Assembly: GCA_025769875.1 (NCBI GenBank)
Contig: JAGFNK010000016.1
Span: 62,001-126,000 of the forward strand
DNA from: Russula earlei
Lineage: Eukaryota; Basidiomycota; Agaricomycetes; Russulales; Russulaceae
Reading direction: 5' to 3'
DNA length: 64,000 nucleotides
A program made the translations under genes and the position numbers. The notes beneath the pieces were generated by a model. That model had not been told where the DNA came from and ran no database searches. It saw nothing but the letters and a program-made list of their open reading frames with translations. Shown piece by piece: positions 46,130-57,323 of the stretch (the stretch's first letter is position 1; each line of letters opens with the position of its first letter).

Positions 46130-46885
46130 GTGCAGACCCTCTTCTAAACGAACGACGTTCCCCGGAACGCAGCACTGTGCTTATCCACATACTTGAACGG
46201 CGTTGGTTCGCCGCGCGCACCTGCAGACACGTGACCGCTTCGTGAATCGACTCCGGGGCCTACCCCTGAGGGCACGGCGAGCTGCACAAGGACAACCTTT
46301 CCGATCCACCCTGGGTGCAGAGTGAGGAAATGCTCGAGTGGCTGGAACTTCTGTGGAACGCCCTTGATGTAATCGAGTTGGTTGACGCCGACGATGACCT
46401 TGATGCCGCTCCTGAAGGGACTTCTTCAAATTCTGCCGCATTTCTGCGAACAACAGAATTCCAGGTTGGCTTCACAGAAACGAGGAACGGGATAAAAGGG
46501 ACGCGCATTTCGATCAGGAGGAAGTTCAATTCCAATCGGGAAATTTCCAACGTGTGCGAGACGGCCCTCGAACTCGAGGCCAGGAGGCATGGGAGGATGC
46601 GTGTGCACGACGAAAGGAAGTGACACACACGATCGTAGGTGTGCCCGCCGGGTCGAGTGGAGCACGTCGAGAAGTATCTCGCGGCGAACAGGGAGGATCC
46701 TTTCGGGGAAAAATAAGAGGTGCGGATGTGTCAACGGCAGTTGAGAGCGCCTCCAACAGGCGGGCAATGCACGGACCACGGGAAACCCGTAAATCTGGCT
46801 GGAAGGGAACAGGGTGTGGAGGCACCCTTGATCGATTTGCAGCCATCTGGCGAAAAAAACTTCCGACTCGATCCCGATTCGTCAG
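46130..46885 (-). pseudogene. TPS1 pseudogene fragment (duplication unit 1)
   Basis: Minus-strand sequence matches the downstream half of the intact gene at 50283-52151, including exon-2 material (ILPVRREILLDVLHS; EGRLAHVGNFPIGIE) and parts of exons 3 and 4. About 400 bp equivalent to 50525-50925 is missing, codons are shifted or stopped, and similarity ends near 46885 before the first exon. It cannot encode trehalose-6-phosphate synthase. Confidence 0.88.
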
Positions 46886-47543
46886 AGTCGCTACCGCCTG
46901 TCCCAGATGTCCCATCCTCACTGGTCATACCATGTGCGGTGAATGCTTGCTCACGGCTGTAGGAACGGCGGCGGGGGCGGGGCTGCTCTTGCAGCAAGGT
47001 AACGAGAAGGTGATCGAAATAGAAGTTCCTCATAGCAAACACTGACTTGGCTTTGGGTACTATTTGGGGGGGTGTCCAGTATGTCGTGCGATGGTAGAGG
47101 CGGAGGAATCATTGGTTTGCAAGCTCTGGTGGTCATCATGTTGTCGCGAGTGCGCCCTCGCGGGAGCGCGGGGCTGGTAGAGGCGTCGCTTGCTAGTTAA
47201 CATTCGGACTGTGAACCAATAGACTAGACTGGAACATTTTTCGTTTAGTTACTGTAGCGCCTGTGTCGCCTTGAGGCATGCACCCCAAGTGCAGACCCTT
47301 CGGAGCTCCCGCATTTTCTCGATACGGGGCCCATTTACAGTAGGGCTCGAGCAAAGATGCTGACGTCATTGAAAATCGGAATGGCGGTCTGTCCTCTGTA
47401 AAAATAATAATTTAAAAAAAGGCCACGCCAGTCACTAGATACTGTTAGAATGAAAGAGGTGATATTTGTGTCCACGCTGTCCATATGTTGAGTGGCGAGG
47501 CACGTGCCTCGCGGGGGCGACGAGCTTTCACCGTACGTTGACC
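46886..47543. other. Intergenic, no feature recognised
   Basis: Low similarity to anything else in the window. It presumably contains the promoter of the F-box gene just upstream of 47544. A T/A-rich tract at 47400-47420 is the only visible landmark. Confidence 0.4.
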
Positions 47544-49102
47544 ATGCCCGAAGTCAGTAAGCTTCAACATATTCGTCTTTGGCCTGTCCGTTATCTCCTT
47601 ACCTCACTCACTGGCTTTGTCCAGTCATTATTGCCTTGCGCCGCCCGCTCTTCGACTACGATCGGTGATCCTTCCCAAGTCTCGTTGGAAGCAAGCCCTT
47701 GCAAACATTGCCAGGGTGCGTCTTTGTTACTCAGCGTGCATAACGACCCCTGATCAGGACTTTAGACTGGGTGACAATCAACACGCTCCCTGATGATGCC
47801 CTCGTGGAGATATTTGATTTCTATGTGAATCACTCGAAGACAGAGACAAACGGATGGCATAAACTGGTCCATGTATGTCAAAGATGGCGACATGTCGTCT
47901 TTGCGTCGCCACGTCGCCTGAACCTGCAACTTATGTACAAAGGAAAACGACCGATATCTGAGATACTGGACGTCTGGCCAGTTTTGCCGGTCGTGATAAG
48001 CCAACGCCACGCCTCACGGAATTTCTGCTGGAGAAATGTAGCTGGTGCCCTCGAGTCGGAGCATCGCGATCGCATATGTGCAATCCACTTGTCCCATATT
48101 CCATCGCCACATTGGGAAAGATTGGCAGCAGCGATGCAGAAACCATTCCCGGAGCTGACCCATCTGTCGGTTCAGCCAGAAGGTGACACTGCGACGTCCC
48201 TTCCGGATTCGTTGGACGGATCCGCCCCACTTCTGCAAGAACTCAAATTGAACAATTGTCCGTTTCAAGGACTGCCGAAACTACTTTTGTCTGCTGGCAA
48301 TCACCTTGTCTGTCTTAGCCTTTGGAATGTTCCCGATTCCGGCTACATTTCTCCCCAAGATTTGGGCACCGCCTTGTCGGTCTTGTCCAGACTTGAATTC
48401 CTTCACCTTGGATTCCAATCCCCTCTATATCCGGCAAGTCGACCCCCACCTCCGCTCACACACACAGTCCTCCCCGTTCTCACTTTTCTTGCGTTCCGCG
48501 GCGTTCACGAGTACTTGGAGGACGTACTGGCCCAAGTCGAGGCTCCTCTTCTTAACAAATACTACGTATCATTCTCCATGAACCCCGACTTTGTCCTCCC
48601 ACAACTCCACCGGTTGATTAGTCACGCAAAATCGTTCCAGACATGCGACAGAGGCGCTGTGGTCACCTCCGTTGATGCAATCCAATTTATCATTTACAGA
48701 GGCACAAATCTGGTGCTCGCGTTGGAAATTAGGTGCACAGAATGGGATCGGCAGCTTGCATCGCTAGCCCAGGTCTGTCGCTCAACCTTTCCCCACCTCT
48801 CTTTGGTACGACTCGGGATCGCGGATGATGTTCCTCAAGTACACTGGAACAATGCACGATGGTTGGAACTCCTGGACCCGTTCACTGCTGTGAAGGATCT
48901 GCGTCTATCCTATCAAGTTGCGAAACGTGTCTGCCCAGAGTTGGAACAAGTAACACACGTCTTACCTGCGCTGCAGAACATTATCTTATACGACCTCTCG
49001 TCAATGGAATCTGTTCCGAAATGTATAATGACATTTGTCGCCGCGCGAGAACTCTCCGGTCACCCTGTAGCCGTCCAACTTGGCTATGCACATTGGACAT
49101 AG
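47544..49102 (+). CDS. F-box protein of Agaricomycete type
   Basis: Exons 47544-47715 and 47766-49102 (50-bp GT-AG intron) give 502 aa. F-box proteins are substrate adaptors of SCF ubiquitin ligases. After a 57-residue leader the F-box runs about residues 61-107: INTLPDDALVEIFDFY then WHKLVHVCQRWRHVVFASPRRL. The remainder holds loosely repeated leucine-rich segments (LLQELKLNNCPF, LSRLEFLHLGF, VKDLRLSYQV), as in the large Agaricomycete F-box family. The second exon alone lacks an ATG at its start, which is why the upstream exon is included. It sits between the two halves of a duplicated TPS1 segment. Confidence 0.86.
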
Positions 49103-49129
49103 AAATAGGGCCTAGTTCTGTTCAAGAGT

Positions 49130-49415
49130 GCATGAACTCGGTCAGTGGTGCTGTCGTTCCCCTCCTGCCTTTTTTTACTTAAAACTCCCGGTGTTTCCGG
49201 AGATCAGGTTTCGTACGAATGCATCGCTTGCCAGCAGGACCGCCAAGGCGTTGATGATTCTTCCAAAGTTTGCCGGGGTGCGGCACAATCGCTGAACGGC
49301 TCGATCCTCGTCAACCCGTGGGACAGCCGGCAGGTGGCTGATGCGATTCACGAAGCGGTCACGATGCCTGCAGAGGTGGCGGAGAGAGTTGGTTGCAGAA
49401 TGGCATGTCAGAGAT
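49130..49415 (+). pseudogene. Inverted TPS1 fragment
   Basis: Plus-strand sequence corresponds to the minus-strand TPS1 region 50480-50735: the end of exon 3 (MNSV), the intron, and exon 4 to DAIHEAVTMPAEV, with frameshifts. It is in opposite orientation to both other TPS1 copies. It covers most of the piece deleted from the pseudogene at 46130-46885, so it is probably that piece, displaced and inverted. Confidence 0.85.
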
Positions 49416-49639
49416 GAGGGAGAGGGCATTTTGAAAGGTGGTGTGGCCATGGTGCTAGTGGCACCCTAGAAAACCAAGTTCCCTTTCGCAGTGCATCTTG
49501 CGGCAGACACATGTGGCTTGGTTGACCTTTGTTGTGGGCGGAGGGGTGAGTAACAGCAGCATCGACGGTGGCACTGACATGCTGGCAGGGAGTCATCATT
49601 GCACGGAAACGAGACACGAGCAACACAAGGCCAATGCGT

Positions 49640-49800
49640 GTTAGCCTGCGCCCAGCTTGACCCGTATTTATATCTCCATGTGCCACCCACACTCAAAGTT
49701 ATTTATCAACTCTAGTCTCCATGTGTCGTCGTACTGTCTTTACCTCGTGAAGAAACGGGTGAACAACCCATTTCTAGACGTGGTACCATCCTTATTATCC
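49640..49800 (+). pseudogene. LRAT-like gene remnant (duplication unit 2)
   Basis: The CGTATTTATATC promoter block and the gene start are duplicated here. Translation near 49738 gives LVKKRVNNPFLDVV, matching LVKRRLDNPVLDLA at 44987. Homology ends about 49785, so only the promoter and about the first 20 codons survive. Confidence 0.82.
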
Positions 49801-50282
49801 CTACTATTCTAATCTTTCGCCTCTATGCATACTGGGCTGAGATTTTTTTCGAGAAGATCCCGTACTTCGGAATGTATGTAGGTTTGTATACGCAAATACC
49901 CATCTACGCCGGTACGCATGGGTCGCACGAGATAAACTGATGTAGAGGCATAGTGGCCGTCTATCTACTGCCTGTGCTTCTACTTGGGGAACGTGTTCGC
50001 CCGCTCGGTTGGCTCCGTGCTTCTGGCGTTTCGGTTTCGGTCAACCACACGTCCTACTCTACAACAGTGATTACTTAAATGCGGATAATTACACGAAGTT
50101 GAGCCCAACTCAACTTTTTTCAGAGAACACAATAGCAGCGCCAAATATGACATTCAGCTTGAGATGACCAAGCCCAGCTATGACAAGATGCCAGTTCACA
50201 CCGTCCCTTCTCATCATCTTACCGTCTATCGCCTACGCGCTGCCAGTACAGCGCTCAGACCCACCGCTCCCGACCCGTCATT
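49801..50282. other. Duplicated intergenic spacer before TPS1
   Basis: It matches the spacer at 45690-46129 in ordered blocks. It holds the 3' flank of TPS1. No gene. Confidence 0.7.
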
Positions 50283-52151
50283 CTAGACTGGTGGAGACCC
50301 TACAGGCAGATGAGCCCCGCCCGCATTGGCCGGCTGGAGCACGGCCTGACCGGCCTTGTCGCCAAGCACGAGCATCCCCTCGGAACCGGGCACGATCTTG
50401 AGCATCTCGCGAACGAACGACGTGCCCCAGAACGCAGAGTTGTACTTGACCACGTATTTGAACAACTTGCGGTGGTTCTCCGCGCGCACCTCTGCCGGCA
50501 TCGTGACCGCTTCGTGAATCGCGTCGGCCACTTGCTGGCTGTCCCACGGGTTGACCACGATCGAGCCGTTCAGCGATTGTGCCGCGCCGGCAAACTCGGA
50601 GAGAATCATCACGCCTTGGCGGTTCTGCTGGCAAGCAACGTATTCGTACGAAACCTGATCTCCGGAAACACCGGGAGTTGTAAGTAAAAAAGTAAGGCCG
50701 GAGGGGAACGACAGCACCACTGACCAAGTTCATGCCGTCGCGCGTACTGGTCACCAGACAGACGTCACTGACGGCGTACAACGCGCAGAGTTCGTCAAAC
50801 GCCAGGCTTTTGTGCATAAAGTGTATTGGCATGAAGTCGACGGTGCCAAAACGTCCATTGATACGACCGACGAGCTCGTTGACCGTTGCGCGCAAATTCT
50901 GATACTCCTCGACGTCCTGCCTGGAGGGCACGGCGAGCTGTACAAGGACAACCTTTCCGATCCACTCTGGGTGCTGAGTGAGGAAAAGCTCGAGTGCATG
51001 CAGCTTCTGTGGAACGCCCTTTATATAATCGAGTCGGTCGACCCCGACAATGACTTTGACGCCATCGAAGCGGTGCTCAAGGGCAGCGATGCGCTTCTGA
51101 ACGGACTCCTTCTCCAAGTTCTACGAGTGGTAAATTTCCAAGTCGGCTTTACAGAAACGAAGAGGGGAACAAAAGGGACGCGCCTTTGTGAAAGAGGAAG
51201 GGTCGATTCCGATCGGGAAGGTTCCAACGTGTGCGAGACGGCCCTCGAACTCGACACAATTGGGCATAGTGGGAAAGGAGAGGATGCGTGTGCAAGACGA
51301 AAGGAAGTGGCGCGCATAATCGTAGGTGTGGAAGCCGAGCAGGTCGGAGTAGAGCACGCCGAGAAGGATCTCGCGGCGAACAGGAAGGATCCTTTGAGGT
51401 AAAAAAAGAGGTGAGGACGTGTGTGAATTGGGGGCGGTGGCTCCACGGGCGCGCCACGCACGGACCACGTGAAGAAGAGTACGGACCTGTAAATCTCGCT
51501 GGAAGGGAACGGGGTGTGGAGGAAGAAGCCGATCTTGACGCCCTTGATGGTCTTGCGGCTATCTAGCGAGAAATCTTCGGACTCGATACCGTCCGTGATA
51601 TTTGCGAGCTCGTAGGACGTGAATTCACGCGTAAGTTCCGGGCCGGTGACGAGGCCGCGAAGGAGCATGGGGAGAAGCATCAGGTGGTAGTCTTGCACCC
51701 ACACCATCGAGTTCTCGCGAATCTGTTGGCGTACAGCTTCTGCGAAGCGCATGTTGGCGATGCGATAGGCGAGCCAATTCTCCTCATCGAAATTCATTTC
51801 ACCGGGATGGTAGTGGAAGAGGGGCCAGAGGATAGAATTTGAAAAGCCGTTGTAGTGACGGTCTGCGACGTCGTCGTCGAGATATACTGCTTGACAAGAG
51901 TACTCTTCCATGAGACGCTTGTCGACTATGGGCCTGTCTTTGCTGGGGATGGCGAAACCCGGCCAGCCTATCCAGGTGAAACTCATGGACTTTTTGGTTC
52001 CGGAGAGGGCAGAGACAAGCCCGCCTGAGGACATTTTGAAGTGATACTCTCCCTGAGCATCCTTTGTGATGGTAATCGGAAGACGGTTGGAGACGACGAT
52101 GAGATGCTGGGTTTCGGGGTTGGGGGAGGGATCGACTGGTGGTGGAGCCAT
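50283..52151 (-). CDS. tps1: alpha,alpha-trehalose-phosphate synthase (UDP-forming)
   Basis: Exons 51487-52151, 51184-51391, 50725-51120 and 50654-50283 give 546 aa. The enzyme joins UDP-glucose and glucose-6-phosphate to make trehalose-6-phosphate, in the cytosol. Visible glycosyltransferase-20 landmarks in order: VVSNRLPITI and SSGGLVSAL, VWVQDYHLMLLP, FFLHTPFPSSEIYR, EGRLAHVGTFPIGID, VIVGVDRLDYIKGVPQKL, VTSTRDGMNLV joined to SYEYVACQQ, and ILSEFAGAAQSLNG with VNPWD. Length fits the family. The second intron is unusual: it starts GC (AAG|GCGCGT) and ends TAG, 51121-51183. That joint reproduces the expected spacing and no GT donor keeps frame. It is the only intact copy of three in the window. 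Confidence 0.95.
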
Positions 52152-52735
52152 GATGAATGAGAGGGTGAATGAGGGTGGATGAAAAGAAATATGTGCGCTA
52201 GTTAAGTAGTTGCGCTGGCAGAAGGTTATCTGATCTTGACAGTTGGTGGACTGGGTGAGGGTGAACGAGCATGAAATGATGTGGTCTTGTCCTTGGCATG
52301 TCGTCGCAGTTAATCACATCTCTGACGCGGTCACGCTCTGCAACTGCCTCGAACATCTCAGAGATCGTCCCTCCCATAGCTGTTCTGTGGCATCAAACGG
52401 ATCGACCATGTCCCCAACAATGTCCATCTCCATCTCCCTCACTGTATTTCCCGACCCGACGAAAATCCGTCCGACATCCGAATCGGGAAAACGCACAGCG
52501 CGCGGTCAGAGGCGGCACTGCTGGCACTGCCTTTCATGCCAGACGAGAGGAGGAATCTCCTCACAATCACCTTACGCACGACGAGGGACGCGCCTTCAAC
52601 ACAAAGCGACATCTTAATCTGGCATATTCACAATGTTTCTTCAATCATCAATCCCAGGTAGTCACCAGTCACCGGTTTGATCAGGCACAACCCGTCTATT
52701 TTCCGGATCAGTGAATACAAAGCCGAGGCGACTGA
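52152..52735. other. Intergenic between TPS1 and P0
   Basis: It contains the TPS1 upstream region (divergent from nothing; P0 ends toward it) and the P0 3' UTR. An open frame at 52298-52714 has no recognisable domain and is probably not a gene. Confidence 0.45.
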
Positions 52736-53842
52736 TCAATCAAAGAGACCGAAGCCCTGTCGTAACAAAATTAGCTCCTATCACGTAAAAACACGGCTGG
52801 GTGGGACTGACCATATCCTCATCCGAATCCTCCTTCTCTTCTTCGGCCGCGTCAGCCTCAGCTGGAGCAGCATCCGCTGTGGCTGTAGCGACAGGAGCGG
52901 CAGCAACGGCAAATGCTTCAGGATTTGCGAGGTATTCTTTGACCTAGAACAAGACATAAGGCAGGGGGAGGAATCAGAAACTAACGACAGTTACCTTCTC
53001 TGCACCTTCGAATGTGTAGTCTGTCGCGAGGGCGATTCCAAGTAAGTTCTTGTACGCGTTTACGAGGGAGTGCGTGATTGACACGATCGTCGGATACTTG
53101 AGGGCTAGGGAGAGAGCAGCTATCGTCTTAACGCCAGTCAAGAACCGATCGACAAGTTCGTCCGTGGACACGTCAAGGACCTCTGGAGGAAACACGTTCC
53201 CCTGATCGTAGATCTGCACGACCGTCATTCCGTACGTGAACGGCGAGATGTTCAGCATGTTCAGTAGTGTCGCCTCGGACGGGCCTACACGCGTGCCGGC
53301 TGTAACGACCTTCACGTCCGACACAATTTCAATGGTACCACGGGCGATCTTGGTCGGGATACCAAGTGCCTGGAAGAAGGACGTCTTTCCTGGTTCCATA
53401 CCCGTGTTGCCCGCAGGCACGGAGACATCCCTGGGTGCCAATGCACCTGCACGAGCGGGGGCAGCGACCTTGTTGGCAGTGATGAGCTCTCGGATCTCGC
53501 CCAGGATCATGCGAGGTGAAAACGAATCCGATGTTGCCACGGACGTGAGGGAGGAGACGTTCCAGTTGCGGGTAGTCACCGATAATGGAGCGCAGAGCGC
53601 GCCGGACCATGGTATTCTTGCCCATCAGGACGACGCCCTTGCCACGAAGAGCGACACGAATCTGGTGCATCTGGTTGGAACCGACGTTGTCGACATTGAC
53701 GATGAAGATGGAGGCTATGAAATCGCAAGGATGGTATTGACACAAGACAGGAAGGTACACAACGAGACCACGCACGATATTTGGCGATGAGCTGCTTGAG
53801 CTTTTCAAAGTAGACTTGCTTCTGAGAGCGCGTGGCACCCAT
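52736..53842 (-). CDS. rplp0: 60S acidic ribosomal protein P0
   Basis: Exons 53776-53842, 52995-53714, 52812-52943 and 52736-52756. P0 anchors the P1/P2 stalk to the large subunit and recruits elongation factors. It starts [18 protein letters not shown], contains [20 protein letters not shown] and [12 protein letters not shown], and ends with the acidic tail [17 protein letters not shown] split by an intron. One extra base lies within 53501-53516 (minus strand ACCTCGCATGATCCTGGGCG). Frame before it ends ...GFVFTS, and after it resumes [13 protein letters not shown]. Without that base the product would be 312 aa, the normal size. This is an essential gene, so a sequencing error is the likelier explanation. 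Confidence 0.96.
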
Positions 53843-54235
53843 TTTCAATATAGCAACCTGCTTGTGCACAGCTCTCAGAAACCGTGCTAAGGTATGAGCT
53901 GGGGATACTCACTTGGACGGGGAGGTATTGATACAGATATGATGTGTCAAAGATACCGGGTGCCTCCCTATTGACCTCTGTGTTGTTGTTAAGAGCTGGA
54001 TGATCACGGGAAGTAAACAGAATGTTTTAACGGACCTAGGTGCCAATGGATTTTTCAAGGCAACTGGTTTGAGGGTGAAAGCGAGAGCGAAAGGTGTGTC
54101 GAGTGTCTGTCGATGTGCAAGACAGGTTTAGAGTTAAGGTTTGACCGCCGGTAAATAGCGGATTTGGGTCTCCGCTCCTCACAGAGGCAACGCGCTCAAC
54201 GCCAACCGAGTCGTTCGTTATTCTACCGCGATGGA
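53843..54235. promoter_or_regulatory. Divergent promoter region of P0 and the next gene
   Basis: A 393-bp space between the P0 start (53842, minus) and the mitochondrial protein start (54236, plus). It must contain both promoters. Pyrimidine/purine runs near 54040-54090 are the only visible landmark. Confidence 0.45.
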
Positions 54236-57200
54236 ATGTTGCGATGTTCCTTTTTGCCACTCCCCAGACACTGTCATGTACGGCGACACTTTCCTGCTAT
54301 CTCGTATGCACAATACTGTAGCATCCACACCACGATTCCCGTACAAGATTCTGTCGATCCTACCACGCACGCCGAGAACAGTATCCCACCGACAATCTTA
54401 CCACCATGTGACTCACCGCCCCAACCGTTGGGCACGCAACAACCCATAACCCCTGGCGCTGTTCCTGCAATCCGAGTTCTTCGTCGTATCTTCTCCGCTT
54501 CAAATCTTGCGCGAGACACTCCCGAAATATACTCTATACGTGTTGTCCGCGAGCTCTACCTTGGCGCGCGCACCCGACGAATGCTAAGCGACCTTAGCAA
54601 TTCTCAATTTAGTGCTATGATTGCTCTCGTTGGCACCCTCTCTTTCCGTGACTCTCCCAACGAGTTCAAGAGTCCTCTTGCACAACACCTAGAGAAGCGA
54701 GGGCTCCGAGCCTGTTGGGGCTTCATATTCCAGATGGTGCGAGATAAAAAGCGAGTGACAGGATTACTCGAGCAAGGCGATTTATATTGGTTGATACGAG
54801 CAAGGGCTGTGGAAGCTTCTCTTATGGACTTGGATGTGTATGCTGGTGATGGAGGTGAGCTTCTTATTTATTCATTATGCGAGAGCTATGTTAATAAATA
54901 TAATCGACTCCGAAGCTCGCCTGAGGGCTACGCGAGAGCTGTACCTTGCCAAAGACGTCAAGTCCATGATTGCGGATGATCATGTGCCCTATATGAAGGC
55001 GTTGCTTTCTCTGAAGAACAAGGGCGCAACGATGGAAGCTATATCGTGGCTTTGTTACCTCGTTAAGCGGGATATCTACTGCCCACCCAGCTTGCTCGGG
55101 GTCTTATGGAACGTCGTATTAAATGCAGACCAACAAGCCCTTCCACACCACTTCAAAGAGAAGATTATGGATCTGATATCACAGCGCCTCACCTTACCCG
55201 TAGACTTCTCTGAGGAAGCCCGAGCTCGCTTTACCTCCATCGCCGCAGAACCAGGAGCAGATCCTCCAGAGAAACATCCTTCCTTTTGTCTCACAGCGTC
55301 AGACCTGGCGCGCCAAGTTGTGCGCATCTTATTTCCACGCGTTACCCCATCACTATCCGGCACTGCCTCCCAACTTGCCATCCAGGAATGGGCCCATGCC
55401 GAGGCCCAGCGCATGTTTTCTCCTTCCGCTCGGATAGAATTTCGCTGGCATAACCTTCGTTACCTTGCCATCGCCAACACGCATTCTTCATTACACTCTC
55501 TGTCCATCGTTCCTACCCTCCAGGCCGTTGATAGCTACCACCAGCCCTCTGCTGTGGATTTCAGACTCGTCGCAACTATCGCACTCGTTGAGCGGGTCAC
55601 CAGCACCTGCGGATTTTCGTCTGACATGCACGGCCTAATCCGCGCATTATGGGCGTCCTGGGTCGACGTCGCGAATAATGACGCTCAGGCGCACCGTGCA
55701 CTCGTGCGTCCGCTTCTGGGTACTTTTTTTCGTCTTGCGGCTCGAACACGCGACGCATCACTCGTAACCTCTTGTGTCCGTCTTGCATCGGTTGGGTTTT
55801 GGCAATTTGATCTCGGAGACGATGTCGCTCGCCTACAGGCACAACTACTTCGCGGTGGAATATCTCGCGGCGGCTGTCGCTTCTGGCGACGCCCTGTGGG
55901 AGAGGATTGTCACGGAACTCCCACCGCATATGATATTTCCACAATGGCACTCTATGTTGCTCTCAAAGACCATTCTACGTATCGTCCGTGTGGATGCACT
56001 CCGAGCTGCGGATGTATTCCATCTGTGGCGGCGTTACCTGCCTGTACCGGACCTTTCCGTGCCGCTGAGCCTGATGCTCGTTCAAGAAGGTCGTATGGAT
56101 CTTGCAATGCCTTTACTGGCCAATGTCAGCTTCACTGGGCCCCTTCTAGGGTCAATCCTTCGCCCACTTGCAAAGCAGGGGAGCCGATACATTGACCTGG
56201 AGCTCGCTTCCATCCTCGCCAAGGCGGTGCTCACGGTATTCACTTCCGAAGCCCCACCACGGACAACTTTCGCGCGTCGAGACGTAGGGTGGGTGCTTGT
56301 CGCGCTTGCTTGCTCGGGACAGGCATCCGCGGCTGTCTCTACCTTCAAGAATGTGTATGCACGTGACTCGGGGTTCTTCAAGGACCATGCTATACACACC
56401 TTCCTTCGTACACTACTGCGCCACAGGCAGTTCGGCGGGGCTGCCGAGATCGCAAAACTTTTTCCCCATACGCGTTGGCGGCAGTTTGTCTTGCACGGTC
56501 TTGCGCAGCGGAGTGAAGCTCCGCGAGTCGAGGCTGAGCTTGGAGGGTCGGTCCGCCCGAGATGGTTCTCCGACGTGGTTTCACGTATGCGATCTGGCCG
56601 GCGTCATCCTGCTGCTGGCCTCCTGCGCCATTGGATCACCCGGCGGGCGCGAACTTCTGCCGATGTGCGCAATGGCCTGAAGGTGCTCGCGCGGGTGCGC
56701 AAGCATACGCCTAGCACAGCGTGTGTATCGCAAGGTGCACCTGCTGCACGACGCGGGAACGCAGACCGCGCTGGGAAATGTCATCCTTGATGGGCATGTC
56801 ACACATCCCAAGTCGCGTGGTGTCCGACACGTGAATGGCGTGCTGCGTGCGCTTCGTGTACTCGTCCAGGAGCACGACTTTGTGCCTGACCGTGTAACGA
56901 CAAACATAATCGCGAAGGCCGTGTTGCGATGGCCTGTCGTGTTCGACGCGTCGCGTGTGCGTCGACTGTTCGATTACTTTGTTCGGATGGGGTACCCCGG
57001 AGAGGGTGTGGACAAGGGCGTACCATTCGGATCTGACGACGCGATGATGAGGGAAGCCGGGGTGATTTTTGGCACACCTTTCCCGATGCCCAAGTCAAGA
57101 ACGTCATTCGCGCGGCACGTCAAGCCGTTGTACAAGATGTTCATCAAGGCACTCTTTCTGCGTGAGGACGTAGCCGGTGCGAGGAAGGTTGTGGGAATTT

Positions 57201-57256
57201 TGAAGGAGGCGGAGAGGATGGAGGTTGAAAGGCTGACAAGCAGGAGGAGGTCATGA
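54236..57256 (+). CDS. Predicted mitochondrial helical-repeat (PPR-like) protein
   Basis: Model: exons 54236-54854, 54916-55763, 55819-56664 and 56720-57256, giving 949 aa; the introns (61, 55 and 55 bp) each restore frame. The first 40 residues (MLRCSFLPLPRHCHVRRHFP) are Arg/His/hydrophobic with no acid, as in a mitochondrial presequence. The rest is almost all helix with recurring short units (ELYLGARTRRML, ELYLAKDVKSMI, WLCYLVKRDIYCPPSLLG, FLREDVAGARKVVGIL), suggesting a tetratricopeptide/pentatricopeptide-type solenoid involved in mitochondrial RNA or translation. That role is inferred. Introns 2 and 3 rest on frame and splice signals only. Confidence 0.7.
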
Positions 57257-57323
57257 GAGAGCGTGTTTTGTACCCGTCCACGTGTCGTAGCCACCGCTTG
57301 CTCTGGACTCTCATCTTTCAGTA

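Noticed and set aside
47771..49102. F-box gene starting at 47771
   Set aside because: The codon there is GTG. The 47544 exon with a 50-bp intron supplies an ATG and keeps frame.
51288..51566. Plus-strand frames overlapping TPS1
   Set aside because: They are antisense to TPS1 exons and introns and have no independent support.
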